64,000 nucleotides of DNA from Intestinimonas butyriciproducens (GTDB lineage: Bacteria; Bacillota; Clostridia; Oscillospirales; Butyricicoccaceae). This document shows, in pieces, positions 16,036 to 24,317 of this stretch; position 1 is the stretch's first letter; each line of letters begins with the position of its first letter. The notes under the pieces are model-generated. The model had not been told where the DNA came from. It did not search any database and was given only the letters and a program-made list of their open reading frames with translations. Location of the stretch: contig NZ_JACJKW010000017.1 in assembly GCF_016901775.1 (NCBI RefSeq), forward strand, positions 1 through 64,000, in the 5' to 3' direction. Position numbers and translations under genes: made by a program.

Positions 16036-17804
16036 AAAAGAAACGCGACATCAAAAAGCTCGTCCTTCTCAATCTCCCGTATGTGTTCGCCTTCTACTTT
16101 GTGGATAAGCTGGCGGCGGTCTTCCGACTGGCTCCCGGTACGGAGTTTATTGACAAGCTCACCGGCGGCTTTGCCAATTTCGGCGCAGCGTTTGCCAATC
16201 CGCTCCCCAGCTTCCACCCGGTAGACCTTCTCATTGGTGTGGCAGGAGGCGCATTGCTCAAGCTGGCCGTCTACATCAAAGGCAAAAACCGCAAGAAATT
16301 CCGCCAAGGGGAGGAATACGGGTCAGCCCGTTGGGGGCGACCGGAAGACATCCGGCCTTACATGGATGACGACTTCTCCAACAATGTCATCCTCACCCAG
16401 ACCGAGGGGCTGACGATGAACAGCCGACCGAAGCAGCCGAAGTACGCGAGGAATAAGAACATCCTTGTGATCGGCGGTTCCGGCTCCGGCAAGACCCGCT
16501 TCTTTGTGAAGCCCAACCTCATGCAGATGCACAGCTCCTATGTGGTTACTGATCCCAAGGGCACAGTATTGGTCGAATGCGGAAAGATGCTTGAGAAAAA
16601 CGGGTATGTCATCAAGTCGCTGAATACGATCAACTTCCGTAAATCCATGCACTACAACCCGTTCGCTTACATCAGGTCAGAGAAGGACATCCTCAAACTG
16701 GTCAATACGATCATCGTCAACACGAAGGGAGATGGCGATAAGTCCGGGGAGGATTTCTGGGTCAAGGCAGAAAAGCTCTACTATACCGCACTCATCGGCT
16801 ATATCTGGTACGAAGCGCCGGAACACGAGAAAAACTTCACTACCTTGCTCGAATTGATCAACGCATCGGAGGCCAGAGAGGATGACGAGACTTTCAAAAA
16901 TCCCGTTGACCTCATGTTCGATGAGCTGGAAGAGCGTGACCCTGACCACTTCGCGGTCAAGCAATACCGTAAATATAAGTTAGCCGCTGGCAAAACAGCC
17001 AAGTCGATCCTGATTAGCTGCGGCGCACGGCTTGCCCCGTTTGACATCGCGGAGCTGCGGGAGCTGATGAGTTACGACGAGATGGAGCTGGATTGCATCG
17101 GCGACCGCAAGACGGCGCTGTTTGTCATTATCTCTGATACCGACGATACCTTCAACTTTGTCGTTGCGATTATGTACTCCCAGCTTTTTAACTTGCTCTG
17201 CGATAAGGCGGATGATGTCTACAATGGGCGGCTTCCCGTTCATGTCCGCTGCCTGCTCGACGAGTTTGCGAACATCGGTCAAATCCCGAAATTCGACAAA
17301 CTGATTGCTACGATCCGAAGCCGGGAAATCTCAGCATCCATCATCTTGCAGTCCCAGAGCCAGCTCAAGACCATCTACAAGGACGCGGCGGACACGATTG
17401 TCGGCAACTGCGACTGTACGCTCTTCCTCGGCGGCAAGGAAAAATCCACTTTGAAGGAACTCAGTGAAATCCTCGGAAAGGAGACAATCGACCTATATAA
17501 CACATCAGAAACCCGTTCGACCAACAACTCATACGGCCTGAACTATCAGAAGACCGGCAAGCAACTCATGTCGGAGGACGAAATTGCTGTCATGGACGGC
17601 GGCAAATGTATTTTGCAGCTTAGAGGCGTGAGACCTTTTCTCAGTGACAAGTACGATATTACGAAGCATCCAAAATACAAAATGCTGTCCGACTACGATA
17701 AGCGCAACGCCTTTGACATCGAGAAATACCGTTCTCACAAGCTGGTAGTCAAGCCCACCCAAACCTTCGACCTCTATGACATGGGAGAGGTTGAAGCCGA
17801 TTAA
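16032..17804 (+). CDS. VirD4-like type IV coupling ATPase
   Basis: The 590-aa protein has N-terminal membrane segments (about residues 8-25 and 60-80), Walker A GGSGSGKTRFF (about 150), Walker B LLDEFANIG (about 410) and the TraG/TraD signature near IPKFDKLIATIRSREISASIILQSQSQL. It couples the relaxosome to the secretion channel and powers DNA transfer at the membrane. Length and motifs match PcfC/TcpA-type VirD4 proteins of Gram-positive ICEs. It is co-translated with PcfB and followed by a terminator at 17804. Confidence 0.93.
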   Translation: MKKKRDIKKLVLLNLPYVFAFYFVDKLAAVFRLAPGTEFIDKLTGGFANFGAAFANPLPSFHPVDLLIGVAGGALLKLAVYIKGKNRKKFRQGEEYGSARWGRPEDIRPYMDDDFSNNVILTQTEGLTMNSRPKQPKYARNKNILVIGGSGSGKTRFFVKPNLMQMHSSYVVTDPKGTVLVECGKMLEKNGYVIKSLNTINFRKSMHYNPFAYIRSEKDILKLVNTIIVNTKGDGDKSGEDFWVKAEKLYYTALIGYIWYEAPEHEKNFTTLLELINASEAREDDETFKNPVDLMFDELEERDPDHFAVKQYRKYKLAAGKTAKSILISCGARLAPFDIAELRELMSYDEMELDCIGDRKTALFVIISDTDDTFNFVVAIMYSQLFNLLCDKADDVYNGRLPVHVRCLLDEFANIGQIPKFDKLIATIRSREISASIILQSQSQLKTIYKDAADTIVGNCDCTLFLGGKEKSTLKELSEILGKETIDLYNTSETRSTNNSYGLNYQKTGKQLMSEDEIAVMDGGKCILQLRGVRPFLSDKYDITKHPKYKMLSDYDKRNAFDIEKYRSHKLVVKPTQTFDLYDMGEVEAD

Positions 17805-17870
17805 AGCCCCGTCATGCACTGCGCATGGGCAATGCCCAAAGCAGAACAATGATGGGGCTTCTATTTTTTT
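17804..17870 (+). terminator. Terminator after virD4
   Basis: AAGCCCCGTCAT (17804-17815) pairs with ATGATGGGGCTT (17849-17860), then CTATTTTTTT. A smaller hairpin (GGGCAATGCCC) sits in the loop. Confidence 0.83.
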
Positions 17871-17915
17871 ACCCATTTTCAATAATTCACACTCAAAAAT
17901 CAAGGAGGTCACTCT

Positions 17916-18128
17916 ATGGAATTTATCAATCAGGCGGTTACGGTCCTTCAGACGCTCGTTGTTGCCCTCGGTGCCGGTCTGGCTGTGTGGGGTGTGGTCA
18001 ACCTCATGGAGGGGTACGGCAATGACAATCCCGGTGCCAAGTCCCAGGGCATCAAGCAGTTGATGGCCGGTGGCGGCGTGGTACTCATCGGCACGACCCT
18101 CATCCCCCTGCTGTCCGGTTTGTTCTGA
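17916..18128 (+). CDS. Maff2 family membrane protein, copy 1 (pilin candidate)
   Basis: This 70-aa protein has two hydrophobic helices (LVVALGAGLAVWGVVNLM and LMAGGGVVLIGTTLIPLLSGLF) around a short polar loop (EGYGNDNPGAKSQGIKQ). It is the Maff2 family of Tn1549-like ICEs. Size and two-helix topology resemble VirB2 pilins, so a channel or pilus subunit is plausible but not shown. AAGGAGG precedes the ATG. A second gene 88 bp downstream encodes exactly the same protein with many silent changes. A terminator lies between them. Confidence 0.82.
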   Translation: MEFINQAVTVLQTLVVALGAGLAVWGVVNLMEGYGNDNPGAKSQGIKQLMAGGGVVLIGTTLIPLLSGLF

Positions 18129-18150
18129 TAACCGGTTCGCGTATCCACAT

Positions 18151-18187
18151 GGGAGAGCGCGAAATGCCGCGCTCTCCCTTCATTTTT
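18151..18187 (+). terminator. Terminator between the Maff2 copies
   Basis: GGGAGAGCGC (18151-18160) pairs with GCGCTCTCCC (18169-18178), followed by TTCATTTTT. It would partly uncouple copy 1 from the downstream genes. Confidence 0.75.
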
Positions 18188-18216
18188 AACCAATTTCCAA
18201 CACAAGGAGGTCATTT

Positions 18217-18429
18217 ATGGAATTTATCAATCAGGCAGTTACCGTTTTGCAGACCCTCGTTGTCGCCCTTGGCGCTGGCCTTGCCGTGTGGGGCGTGGTC
18301 AACCTCATGGAGGGGTACGGCAATGACAATCCCGGTGCCAAGAGCCAAGGAATCAAGCAGTTGATGGCCGGTGGTGGTGTGGTACTCATCGGCACGACCC
18401 TTATCCCGCTCCTGTCTGGCCTGTTCTGA
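18217..18429 (+). CDS. Maff2 family membrane protein, copy 2
   Basis: The 70-residue product is identical to copy 1 at every position, while about 24 codons differ, all silently (for example GCG/GCA, CTT/TTG, TCC/AGC). The central stretch from GTGGTCAACCTC to GGTGCCAAG is unchanged at the DNA level. It has its own AAGGAGG. Upstream noncoding DNA of the two copies is similar near the SD only. A strongly conserved, highly expressed subunit would explain such selection; partial gene conversion would explain the unchanged block. Confidence 0.82.
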   Translation: MEFINQAVTVLQTLVVALGAGLAVWGVVNLMEGYGNDNPGAKSQGIKQLMAGGGVVLIGTTLIPLLSGLF

Positions 18430-18466
18430 TCCGGCAACCCCAGCATAACCGAAAGGTGGTGAAATA

Positions 18467-19336
18467 TTGGGATTTATCCTTGAAAAAATCGAAGGAGCCA
18501 TAAAAGAGCTTCTGATCGGCTGGATTGAAAGTAACATGACCAATATGTTCACCGATGTCAACGACAAGGTAGGGACGATAGCTGCTGAGGTAGGCAAAAC
18601 GCCCTCTTCATGGGATAGCAGCATATACCAGATGATCCGGGGACTATCCGAAAATGTGATAGTCCCCATCGCTGGTATCATCATCACCTTTGTCCTGTGT
18701 TACGAGCTGATCTCCATGATCACCGAGAAAAACAACTTGCATGACATGGACACATGGATGTTCTTCAAGTGGTTCTTCAAGGCGGCTGTGGCGATCTACC
18801 TCGTTACCAATACCTTTGACATTGTGATGGCGGTCTTCGACATCGGTCAGAATGTCGTAGCCGGTGCAGCCGGTGTCATAAGCGGCGACACGAACATCGA
18901 CATCGAATCCACTCTTGAACAAATGCGCGCCAGCATGGAAACGATGGGCATTGGCGAACTGCTCGGCTTGTCCATAGAGACGCTGCTGATCAGCCTGTGC
19001 CTCAAGATCATGTCCATTCTCATCACGGTCATTCTCTATGGCCGTATGATTGAGATTTATTGCACCGTGAGCATCGCGCCCATTCCCATTGCGACGATGA
19101 GCAACCGCGAATGGGGCAGCATCGGCACGAACTACCTCAAGGGCTTGTTTGCGCTGGCATTCCAAGGCTTTCTCATCATGGTGTGCGTCGGCATCTATGC
19201 CGTGCTCATCAACAACATGATCATCGCAGCCAATATCCACTCGGCGCTATTCTCGGTGGCAGCTTATACGGTCATTCTTTGCTTCTCCCTGTTCAAGACA
19301 GGTTCGCTTGCAAAGTCACTATTCAATGCCCACTGA
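18467..19336 (+). CDS. VirB6/TrbL-like transfer channel protein
   Basis: The 289-aa product starts at TTG 18467 after GAAAGGTGG. It has five to six hydrophobic segments (IVPIAGIIITFVLCYELI, FFKAAVAIYLVTNTF, LLISLCLKIMSILITVILYGRMIEIYC, GLFALAFQGFLIMVCVGIYAVL, LFSVAAYTVILCFSLF) and a conserved ISMITEKNN stretch. This is the TrbL/VirB6-like membrane protein of Tn1549-type ICEs, part of the inner-membrane channel. It follows the Maff2 copies and precedes a methylase that sits inside the transfer operon. Confidence 0.82.
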   Translation: MGFILEKIEGAIKELLIGWIESNMTNMFTDVNDKVGTIAAEVGKTPSSWDSSIYQMIRGLSENVIVPIAGIIITFVLCYELISMITEKNNLHDMDTWMFFKWFFKAAVAIYLVTNTFDIVMAVFDIGQNVVAGAAGVISGDTNIDIESTLEQMRASMETMGIGELLGLSIETLLISLCLKIMSILITVILYGRMIEIYCTVSIAPIPIATMSNREWGSIGTNYLKGLFALAFQGFLIMVCVGIYAVLINNMIIAANIHSALFSVAAYTVILCFSLFKTGSLAKSLFNAH

Positions 19337-19351
19337 GAAAGGAGGGTCAGC

Positions 19352-20038
19352 TTGAAGAAATACTCCGTGATCTACGCCGACCCTCCGTGGCGGTACAAGG
19401 TCTACTCAAAGAAGGGGCTTGGCCGCTCAGCGGAAAGCCATTACCCGACCATGAGCCTTGAAGACATCAAGGCTCTGCCTATTGGAGAGCTTGCAGCAAA
19501 AGACTGTGCGCTCTTCATGTGGATTACCTTCCCCTGTATGCAGGAGGCGTTCCAAGTCCTTGAAGCATGGGGATTTGAATACAAAACGACGGCTTTTGTC
19601 TGGATCAAGCAGAACCGGGTGTCCGACAGTCTCTTTTGGGGCATGGGGTACTGGACACGGGCGAATGCTGAACTCTGCATCCTCGCAACGAAAGGCCATC
19701 CCAAACGGGCAAGCCCCGGTGTGCATCAGGTCATCATGAGCCACATCGAAGAGCACTCCAAGAAACCGGAGGAAGCCCGCAACCGCATCGTCCAGCTCAT
19801 GGGCGATGTCCCGCGCATCGAACTTTTCGCCCGCCAGTCCCCCGAAGGCTGGGATGTATGGGGCAATGAGGTCGAATGCAGCATCACGCTTGGAAAGGAG
19901 GTTCCCAATGGCGTTTGTACCGGTCCCGAAGGACCTGAATCGTGTCAAGACGAAGGTCATGTTCAACCTGACAAAGCGGCAGCTCATCTGCTTTGCGCTG
20001 GCTGCGGCAGCGGGTGTTCCGATCTTCTTCCTGACTAA
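19352..20038 (+). CDS. MT-A70 family N6-adenine methyltransferase
   Basis: This protein starts at TTG 19352 after AAAGGAGGG. YADPPWRY (residues 8-15) is the catalytic DPPW motif of MT-A70 enzymes; GYWTRANAELCILATKGHP and RIELFARQSPEGWDVWGNE are the conserved C-terminal blocks. It is an orphan methylase without a restriction partner, common inside these transfer operons, likely modifying ICE DNA against host restriction. Homology ends near 19900; the remaining 43 codons (GKEVPNGVCTG...) overlap prgI in another frame, so the ancestral stop seems to be lost. The conserved enzyme is about 185 aa. Confidence 0.85.
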   Translation: MKKYSVIYADPPWRYKVYSKKGLGRSAESHYPTMSLEDIKALPIGELAAKDCALFMWITFPCMQEAFQVLEAWGFEYKTTAFVWIKQNRVSDSLFWGMGYWTRANAELCILATKGHPKRASPGVHQVIMSHIEEHSKKPEEARNRIVQLMGDVPRIELFARQSPEGWDVWGNEVECSITLGKEVPNGVCTGPEGPESCQDEGHVQPDKAAAHLLCAGCGSGCSDLLPD

Positions 20039-20291
20039 GCCCAGCCTCGGCATCTCCACTTCGGCAATGCTGATGGTGGTCATCATGCTCCCGTTTATCT
20101 TCTTCGCTCTCTATGAGAAGGACGGGCAACCGGCTGAAAAAATCCTCGGTCATGTGATCAAGTCCATGTTTCTGAGGGATAAAGTGCGGCCATACCGCAC
20201 GAACAACCTATACGCTGCGATCCAGCAGAAAATCAAAGAGAAGGAGGAATTGCAGATTGCACAGCAGCACGAAAAAGGCCGCAGAGCCTAA
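19908..20291 (+). CDS. PrgI family conjugation protein
   Basis: This 127-aa protein starts at ATG 19908 after AAAGGAGG. It has two adjacent membrane helices (QLICFALAAAAGVPIFFL and TSAMLMVVIMLPFIFFALY) and ends in a charged cytoplasmic helix with KIKEKEELQIAQQ. PrgI is a VirB3-like partner of the VirB4 ATPase. Its last 35 bases overlap the virB4 start. It also lies within the overrun of the upstream methylase, so the two proteins are read in different frames across 131 bases. Confidence 0.85.
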   Translation: MAFVPVPKDLNRVKTKVMFNLTKRQLICFALAAAAGVPIFFLTKPSLGISTSAMLMVVIMLPFIFFALYEKDGQPAEKILGHVIKSMFLRDKVRPYRTNNLYAAIQQKIKEKEELQIAQQHEKGRRA

Positions 20292-22692
20292 GCGGCTTAC
20301 CAAAAACGGCAAGGTGTACGGCGATCTTCTCTCCGCCGAGGAAAAGAAGAAGCTGGTCTTGCAGAAGAAAAAGGACAAGAAGGCAAAGAAAGTCCGCAAA
20401 TCGGCGCAGCAGACCATCCCCTATGTGGAGATGTGCCGCGACGGCATCTGCAAGGTCAACAGCCGTCTTTATACAAAGACTATCCGTTTCAACGACATCA
20501 ACTATCAGCTCGCCCAGAACGAGGACAAGACGGCCATCTTCGAGAACTGGTGCGACTTCCTGAACTACTTTGACAGCTCGATTTTTGTCCAGTTCTCTTT
20601 CATCAACCAGAGGACGAGCATCAGCGAGTTCAAGAAGCAGATCAACATCCCGGAGCAGGCTGACGAGTTCAACGACATCCGCAGCGAGTATTCCGAGATG
20701 CTGCAAAACCAGCTCACGAAGGGCAACAACGGCCTCATCAAGCGCAAGTACATTACCTTCGGCATTGAGGCCGACTCCCTGCGCATGGCGAAGGCTAAGC
20801 TGGATCGGATTGAGACGGACATCCTCAACAATTTCAAAACCCTCGGTGTGAAGACCGAGCCGCTGTCCGGCTACGAACGGCTGAAAGTGCTCCATGATGT
20901 GTTCAACATGGACTCGAACGAGCCGTTCCGCTTCTCCTTTGACATGGTAGCCCGGACGGGACTCAGCAGCAAAGATTTCATCGCGCCCACTTCCTTCGAC
21001 TTCCGTGAAGGCAAGTGCTTCAAGATGGGCAAGGCCATCGGCGCAGTGAGCTTCCTGCAAATCCTCGCGCCGGAACTCAATGACCGGATGCTGGCTGACT
21101 TCCTCGACATGGACAGCAACATCACGGTCAATCTTCATATCCGCACGATTGATCAGGCGAAAGCCATCAAGAGCATCAAGATGAAGATTACTGACCTCGA
21201 CAAGATGAAAATTGAAGAGCAGAAGAAGGCCGTGAGAAGCGGATATGACATGGAAATCATCCCGTCCGACCTTGCCACCTACGGCGGTGAGGCCAAGCGC
21301 CTGTTGCAGGACCTTCAGACGCGCAACGAGAGAATGTTCCTTGTGACTATCCTCATCATGAATACCGCGCCTACTCGGCAAAAGCTTGAGAACGCCATCT
21401 TCCAGACGGCTTCCATTGCCCAGAAATACAACTGTGCGCTCAAGCGGCTGGACTTCCAGCAGGAAGAAGGGCTGATGTCCTCTCTTCCGATTGGCCTGAA
21501 TCAGATCGAGATTGAGCGCGGGCTGACCACCTCTTCGACGGCGGTGTTCGTCCCGTTCACGACGCAGGAGCTTTTTCAGGGCGGCGAGGCGCTGTATTAC
21601 GGGCTGAATGCGCTCTCCAACAACATGATCATGGTTGACCGCAAGCAGCTCAAAAACCCGAACGGTCTGATCCTCGGCACCCCCGGCTCCGGCAAGAGCT
21701 TTTCGGCGAAGCGGGAAATGACCAACGCCTTCCTCATCACAGAAGATGACATCATCGTCTGCGATCCCGAGGCGGAGTATTATCCCCTTGTGCAGAAGCT
21801 CGGCGGTCAGGTCATCCGCATCTCGCCGGTAAGCACCGACTACATCAACCCGCTGGACATCAATGTGAACTACTCGGAAGAGGAAAACCCGCTGACTTTG
21901 AAGTCTGACTTCATCCTCTCCATGTGTGAGCTGATTGTGGGCGGCAAGGATGGGCTGCAACCGGTGGAAAAGACCATCATCGACCGCAGTGTCCGCAAGG
22001 TGTATCAGGACTACCTTGCCGATCCGGTTTCTGAGAAAATGCCCATCCTCGAAGACCTCTACAACATCCTGCGCAGCCAGAGCGAGCCGGAAGCACAGCG
22101 GATTGCCACTGCCCTTGAAATCTATGTGCATGGCTCGCTGAATGTCTTCAATCACCGGACGAATGTGGATGTGAATAATCGCTTCGTCTGCTATGACATC
22201 AAGCAGCTCGGAAAGCAGCTCAAAAAGCTGGGGATGCTCATTGTGCAGGATCAGGTCTGGAACCGTGTGACCATCAACCGCGCCCAGCACAAGGCGACGC
22301 GCTACTACATGGACGAGTTCCACCTTCTGCTCAAGGAAGAACAGACAGCCGCCTATTCCGTCGAAATCTGGAAGCGGTTCAGAAAATGGGGCGGGATTCC
22401 GACCGGGATCACCCAGAATGTCAAGGATTTGCTGGCTTCCCGTGAGATTGAGAACATCTTTGAGAACTCCGACTTCGTTTACCTTCTGAACCAGGCATCC
22501 GGCGACCGGCAGATCCTCTCGAAAGCGCTGAACATCTCGCCCAGTCAGCAGAACTACATCACCAATTCCAACGCCGGTGAAGGCTTGATCTTCTACGGCT
22601 CGACCATCGTCCCCTTCAAGGATGACTTCCCGAAGGACACGATGCTCTATCGTTACATGACTACCAAACCCGAAGAAACCTTGCAGAATTAA
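20257..22692 (+). CDS. VirB4-like conjugation ATPase
   Basis: An 811-aa ATPase starting at TTG 20257 with AAGGAGG upstream. Walker A is GTPGSGKSFSAKRE (about residue 475), Walker B YYMDEFHLLL (about 685), and the C-terminal GIPTGITQNVKDLL and LLNQASGDRQIL motifs are typical of VirB4/TraE enzymes. It energises assembly of the transfer channel at the membrane. N-terminal residues 1-45 are very basic. Its gene overlaps prgI, matching the usual PrgI-VirB4 coupling. Length is normal for the family. Confidence 0.94.
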   Translation: MHSSTKKAAEPKRLTKNGKVYGDLLSAEEKKKLVLQKKKDKKAKKVRKSAQQTIPYVEMCRDGICKVNSRLYTKTIRFNDINYQLAQNEDKTAIFENWCDFLNYFDSSIFVQFSFINQRTSISEFKKQINIPEQADEFNDIRSEYSEMLQNQLTKGNNGLIKRKYITFGIEADSLRMAKAKLDRIETDILNNFKTLGVKTEPLSGYERLKVLHDVFNMDSNEPFRFSFDMVARTGLSSKDFIAPTSFDFREGKCFKMGKAIGAVSFLQILAPELNDRMLADFLDMDSNITVNLHIRTIDQAKAIKSIKMKITDLDKMKIEEQKKAVRSGYDMEIIPSDLATYGGEAKRLLQDLQTRNERMFLVTILIMNTAPTRQKLENAIFQTASIAQKYNCALKRLDFQQEEGLMSSLPIGLNQIEIERGLTTSSTAVFVPFTTQELFQGGEALYYGLNALSNNMIMVDRKQLKNPNGLILGTPGSGKSFSAKREMTNAFLITEDDIIVCDPEAEYYPLVQKLGGQVIRISPVSTDYINPLDINVNYSEEENPLTLKSDFILSMCELIVGGKDGLQPVEKTIIDRSVRKVYQDYLADPVSEKMPILEDLYNILRSQSEPEAQRIATALEIYVHGSLNVFNHRTNVDVNNRFVCYDIKQLGKQLKKLGMLIVQDQVWNRVTINRAQHKATRYYMDEFHLLLKEEQTAAYSVEIWKRFRKWGGIPTGITQNVKDLLASREIENIFENSDFVYLLNQASGDRQILSKALNISPSQQNYITNSNAGEGLIFYGSTIVPFKDDFPKDTMLYRYMTTKPEETLQN

Positions 22693-22706
22693 GGAGGACT
22701 ACCTTT

Positions 22707-23333
22707 ATGAAAAAGAATATGAATGAGAACTTTGAGATCACCGTTGACGAGATGACCGAGATTTTCGGCGATACGCCGGTTGAGATGAGCTTCCGCGAGG
22801 TCAAGGAAGGCATGGACAGCTTCTTCGGCCTGATGGGGCTGACCGTGGAGCTGGTCAACCTGATCCGCAAGGAGGACGAGCTGAAAAAGCACCACCGCGC
22901 TTACCTCCATGTCCGCGAGGAAATCGCCGAGTGCGCCAATGAGGCGACGGAGGTCATCGGCGGTATTCTCGACTCCATTCAGGAGAAAGAACACATCTAC
23001 CGTGTGTCCGGCTCTCCTTCCGCTTTTGATATGGATGAGGAAGACGAGTATGAGGATGATTTCGTCACCATCCCCAAGGAGAAGTACGACAGCATGATTG
23101 AGGATCTGCTGACGATGGCCGAGCTGATCGACATGGTATCGGATATGCGCACCAAGGATGTCCGCGCCATTCAGGAGTTTGGCAAGTTCATCCCGGCCTA
23201 TGCCGCCTATGAGCGCAATCGTCTTTCCCTGTACCGCGAAGCGGCGAAGGAGGCCGAGTCCATCATCGACCGCTGGGAGGATGAGCTGGACGATGACGAG
23301 GACTACGAGCCGGACGAGTATTTCTCCGACTGA
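22707..23333 (+). CDS. Conserved acidic ICE protein, function unknown
   Basis: This 208-aa protein is helical and acidic, ending in WEDELDDDEDYEPDEYFSD, with another acidic patch (DMDEEDEYEDDF). A central helix pair (MTVELVNLIRKEDELKKHHRAYLHVREEIAEC-like region) suggests a coiled-coil protein. No signal peptide or membrane span. AAGGAGG precedes the ATG. It lies between virB4 and the second methylase. I recognise it only as a gene that recurs in this ICE type. Confidence 0.5.
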   Translation: MKKNMNENFEITVDEMTEIFGDTPVEMSFREVKEGMDSFFGLMGLTVELVNLIRKEDELKKHHRAYLHVREEIAECANEATEVIGGILDSIQEKEHIYRVSGSPSAFDMDEEDEYEDDFVTIPKEKYDSMIEDLLTMAELIDMVSDMRTKDVRAIQEFGKFIPAYAAYERNRLSLYREAAKEAESIIDRWEDELDDDEDYEPDEYFSD

Positions 23334-24317
23334 TTGCGCATCAAGTCTCGCAGAAAGGAGGGAGTCCCCATACAGCTTGATCACATTTACACCGGCGATT
23401 GTCTCGAAGTCCTCAAAACGCTGCCCGATGAAAGCGTCCATTGCTGCATCACCTCCCCGCCGTATTACGCGCTGCGTGATTACGGTGTGGACGGGCAGAT
23501 CGGCAGAGAGGCAACGCCAAAGGAATACATCTCGCGCCTGACGGAAGTGTTCACCGAAGTCAGGCGCGTACTGCGCTCAGACGGGACGCTCTGGCTTAAC
23601 ATCTCCGACACCTATGCCGGGAAAGGCAATCAGGGCGGCTATGTGGACGCAAAGAATCCCAAGGGCAGAAACGGTCAGGCTGTGGCTCTCAACTACAAGG
23701 TTGAGGGCTGCAAGCCCAAGGATATGATCGGCATCCCGTGGATGCTGGCCTTTTCGCTCCGCGACTCCGGCTGGTATTTGCGCAATGACATTATCTGGAT
23801 GAAAGAAAACCCGATGCCGGAAAGCGTCAAAGACCGCTGCGCCCGCTGCTATGAGCATATCTTTCTGTTCTCGAAGTCACGGAAGTATTTCTTTGACTAC
23901 AAGGCCATTTCCGAGCCGATTGCTCCCGGAACGGTAAGCAGGCTCAAGCGCGGGGTCAAGGGAAGCAACAAATACGGGGAGCCGATCCCCGGACAGGCAA
24001 AGCAGCAGACCATCAACCTGTGCCGTGAACACGGTGCTATCTCCGATGAGATGATCAATCCGCTGCGTAACAAGCGGGATGTCTGGATTATCAACACCGT
24101 CCCCTTCAAAGGCGGTCACTATGCCGCATACCCGCCGAAGCTGGTTGAAACCTGTCTGCTTGCCGGATGCCCGAAAGACGGCGTTGTCCTTGATCCCTTC
24201 ATAGGCAGCGGCACAACCGGTATGGTCGCAAAGCAGCTTGACCGTCACTATGTCGGAATTGAGTTAAACCCTGAATACAAGGAACTTGCCGAGGCGCGGA
24301 TTGGAGGTGAAATCTGA
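23334..24317 (+). CDS. Beta-class DNA methyltransferase (TSPPY)
   Basis: The enzyme has the catalytic motif ITSPPYYALRDYG near the N-terminus and the AdoMet motif VVLDPFIGSGTTGMVAKQ near the C-terminus, the beta-class order, with LDHIYTGDC as the entry motif. TSPPY suggests N4-cytosine or N6-adenine. No nuclease accompanies it, so it is a second orphan methylase in the transfer operon. The start is unclear: the frame opens with TTG 23334 directly after the upstream stop, but the strong SD (AAAGGAGGG, 23354-23362) points to 23370, which reads ATA. The true start is probably one of these two. Confidence 0.85.
   Translation: MRIKSRRKEGVPIQLDHIYTGDCLEVLKTLPDESVHCCITSPPYYALRDYGVDGQIGREATPKEYISRLTEVFTEVRRVLRSDGTLWLNISDTYAGKGNQGGYVDAKNPKGRNGQAVALNYKVEGCKPKDMIGIPWMLAFSLRDSGWYLRNDIIWMKENPMPESVKDRCARCYEHIFLFSKSRKYFFDYKAISEPIAPGTVSRLKRGVKGSNKYGEPIPGQAKQQTINLCREHGAISDEMINPLRNKRDVWIINTVPFKGGHYAAYPPKLVETCLLAGCPKDGVVLDPFIGSGTTGMVAKQLDRHYVGIELNPEYKELAEARIGGEI

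Noticed and set aside
20233-22323. A 696-codon open frame on the minus strand over virB4
   Set aside because: It lies opposite a clear VirB4 gene, has no SD or family resemblance, and arises from codon bias (few stops in the antisense frame).
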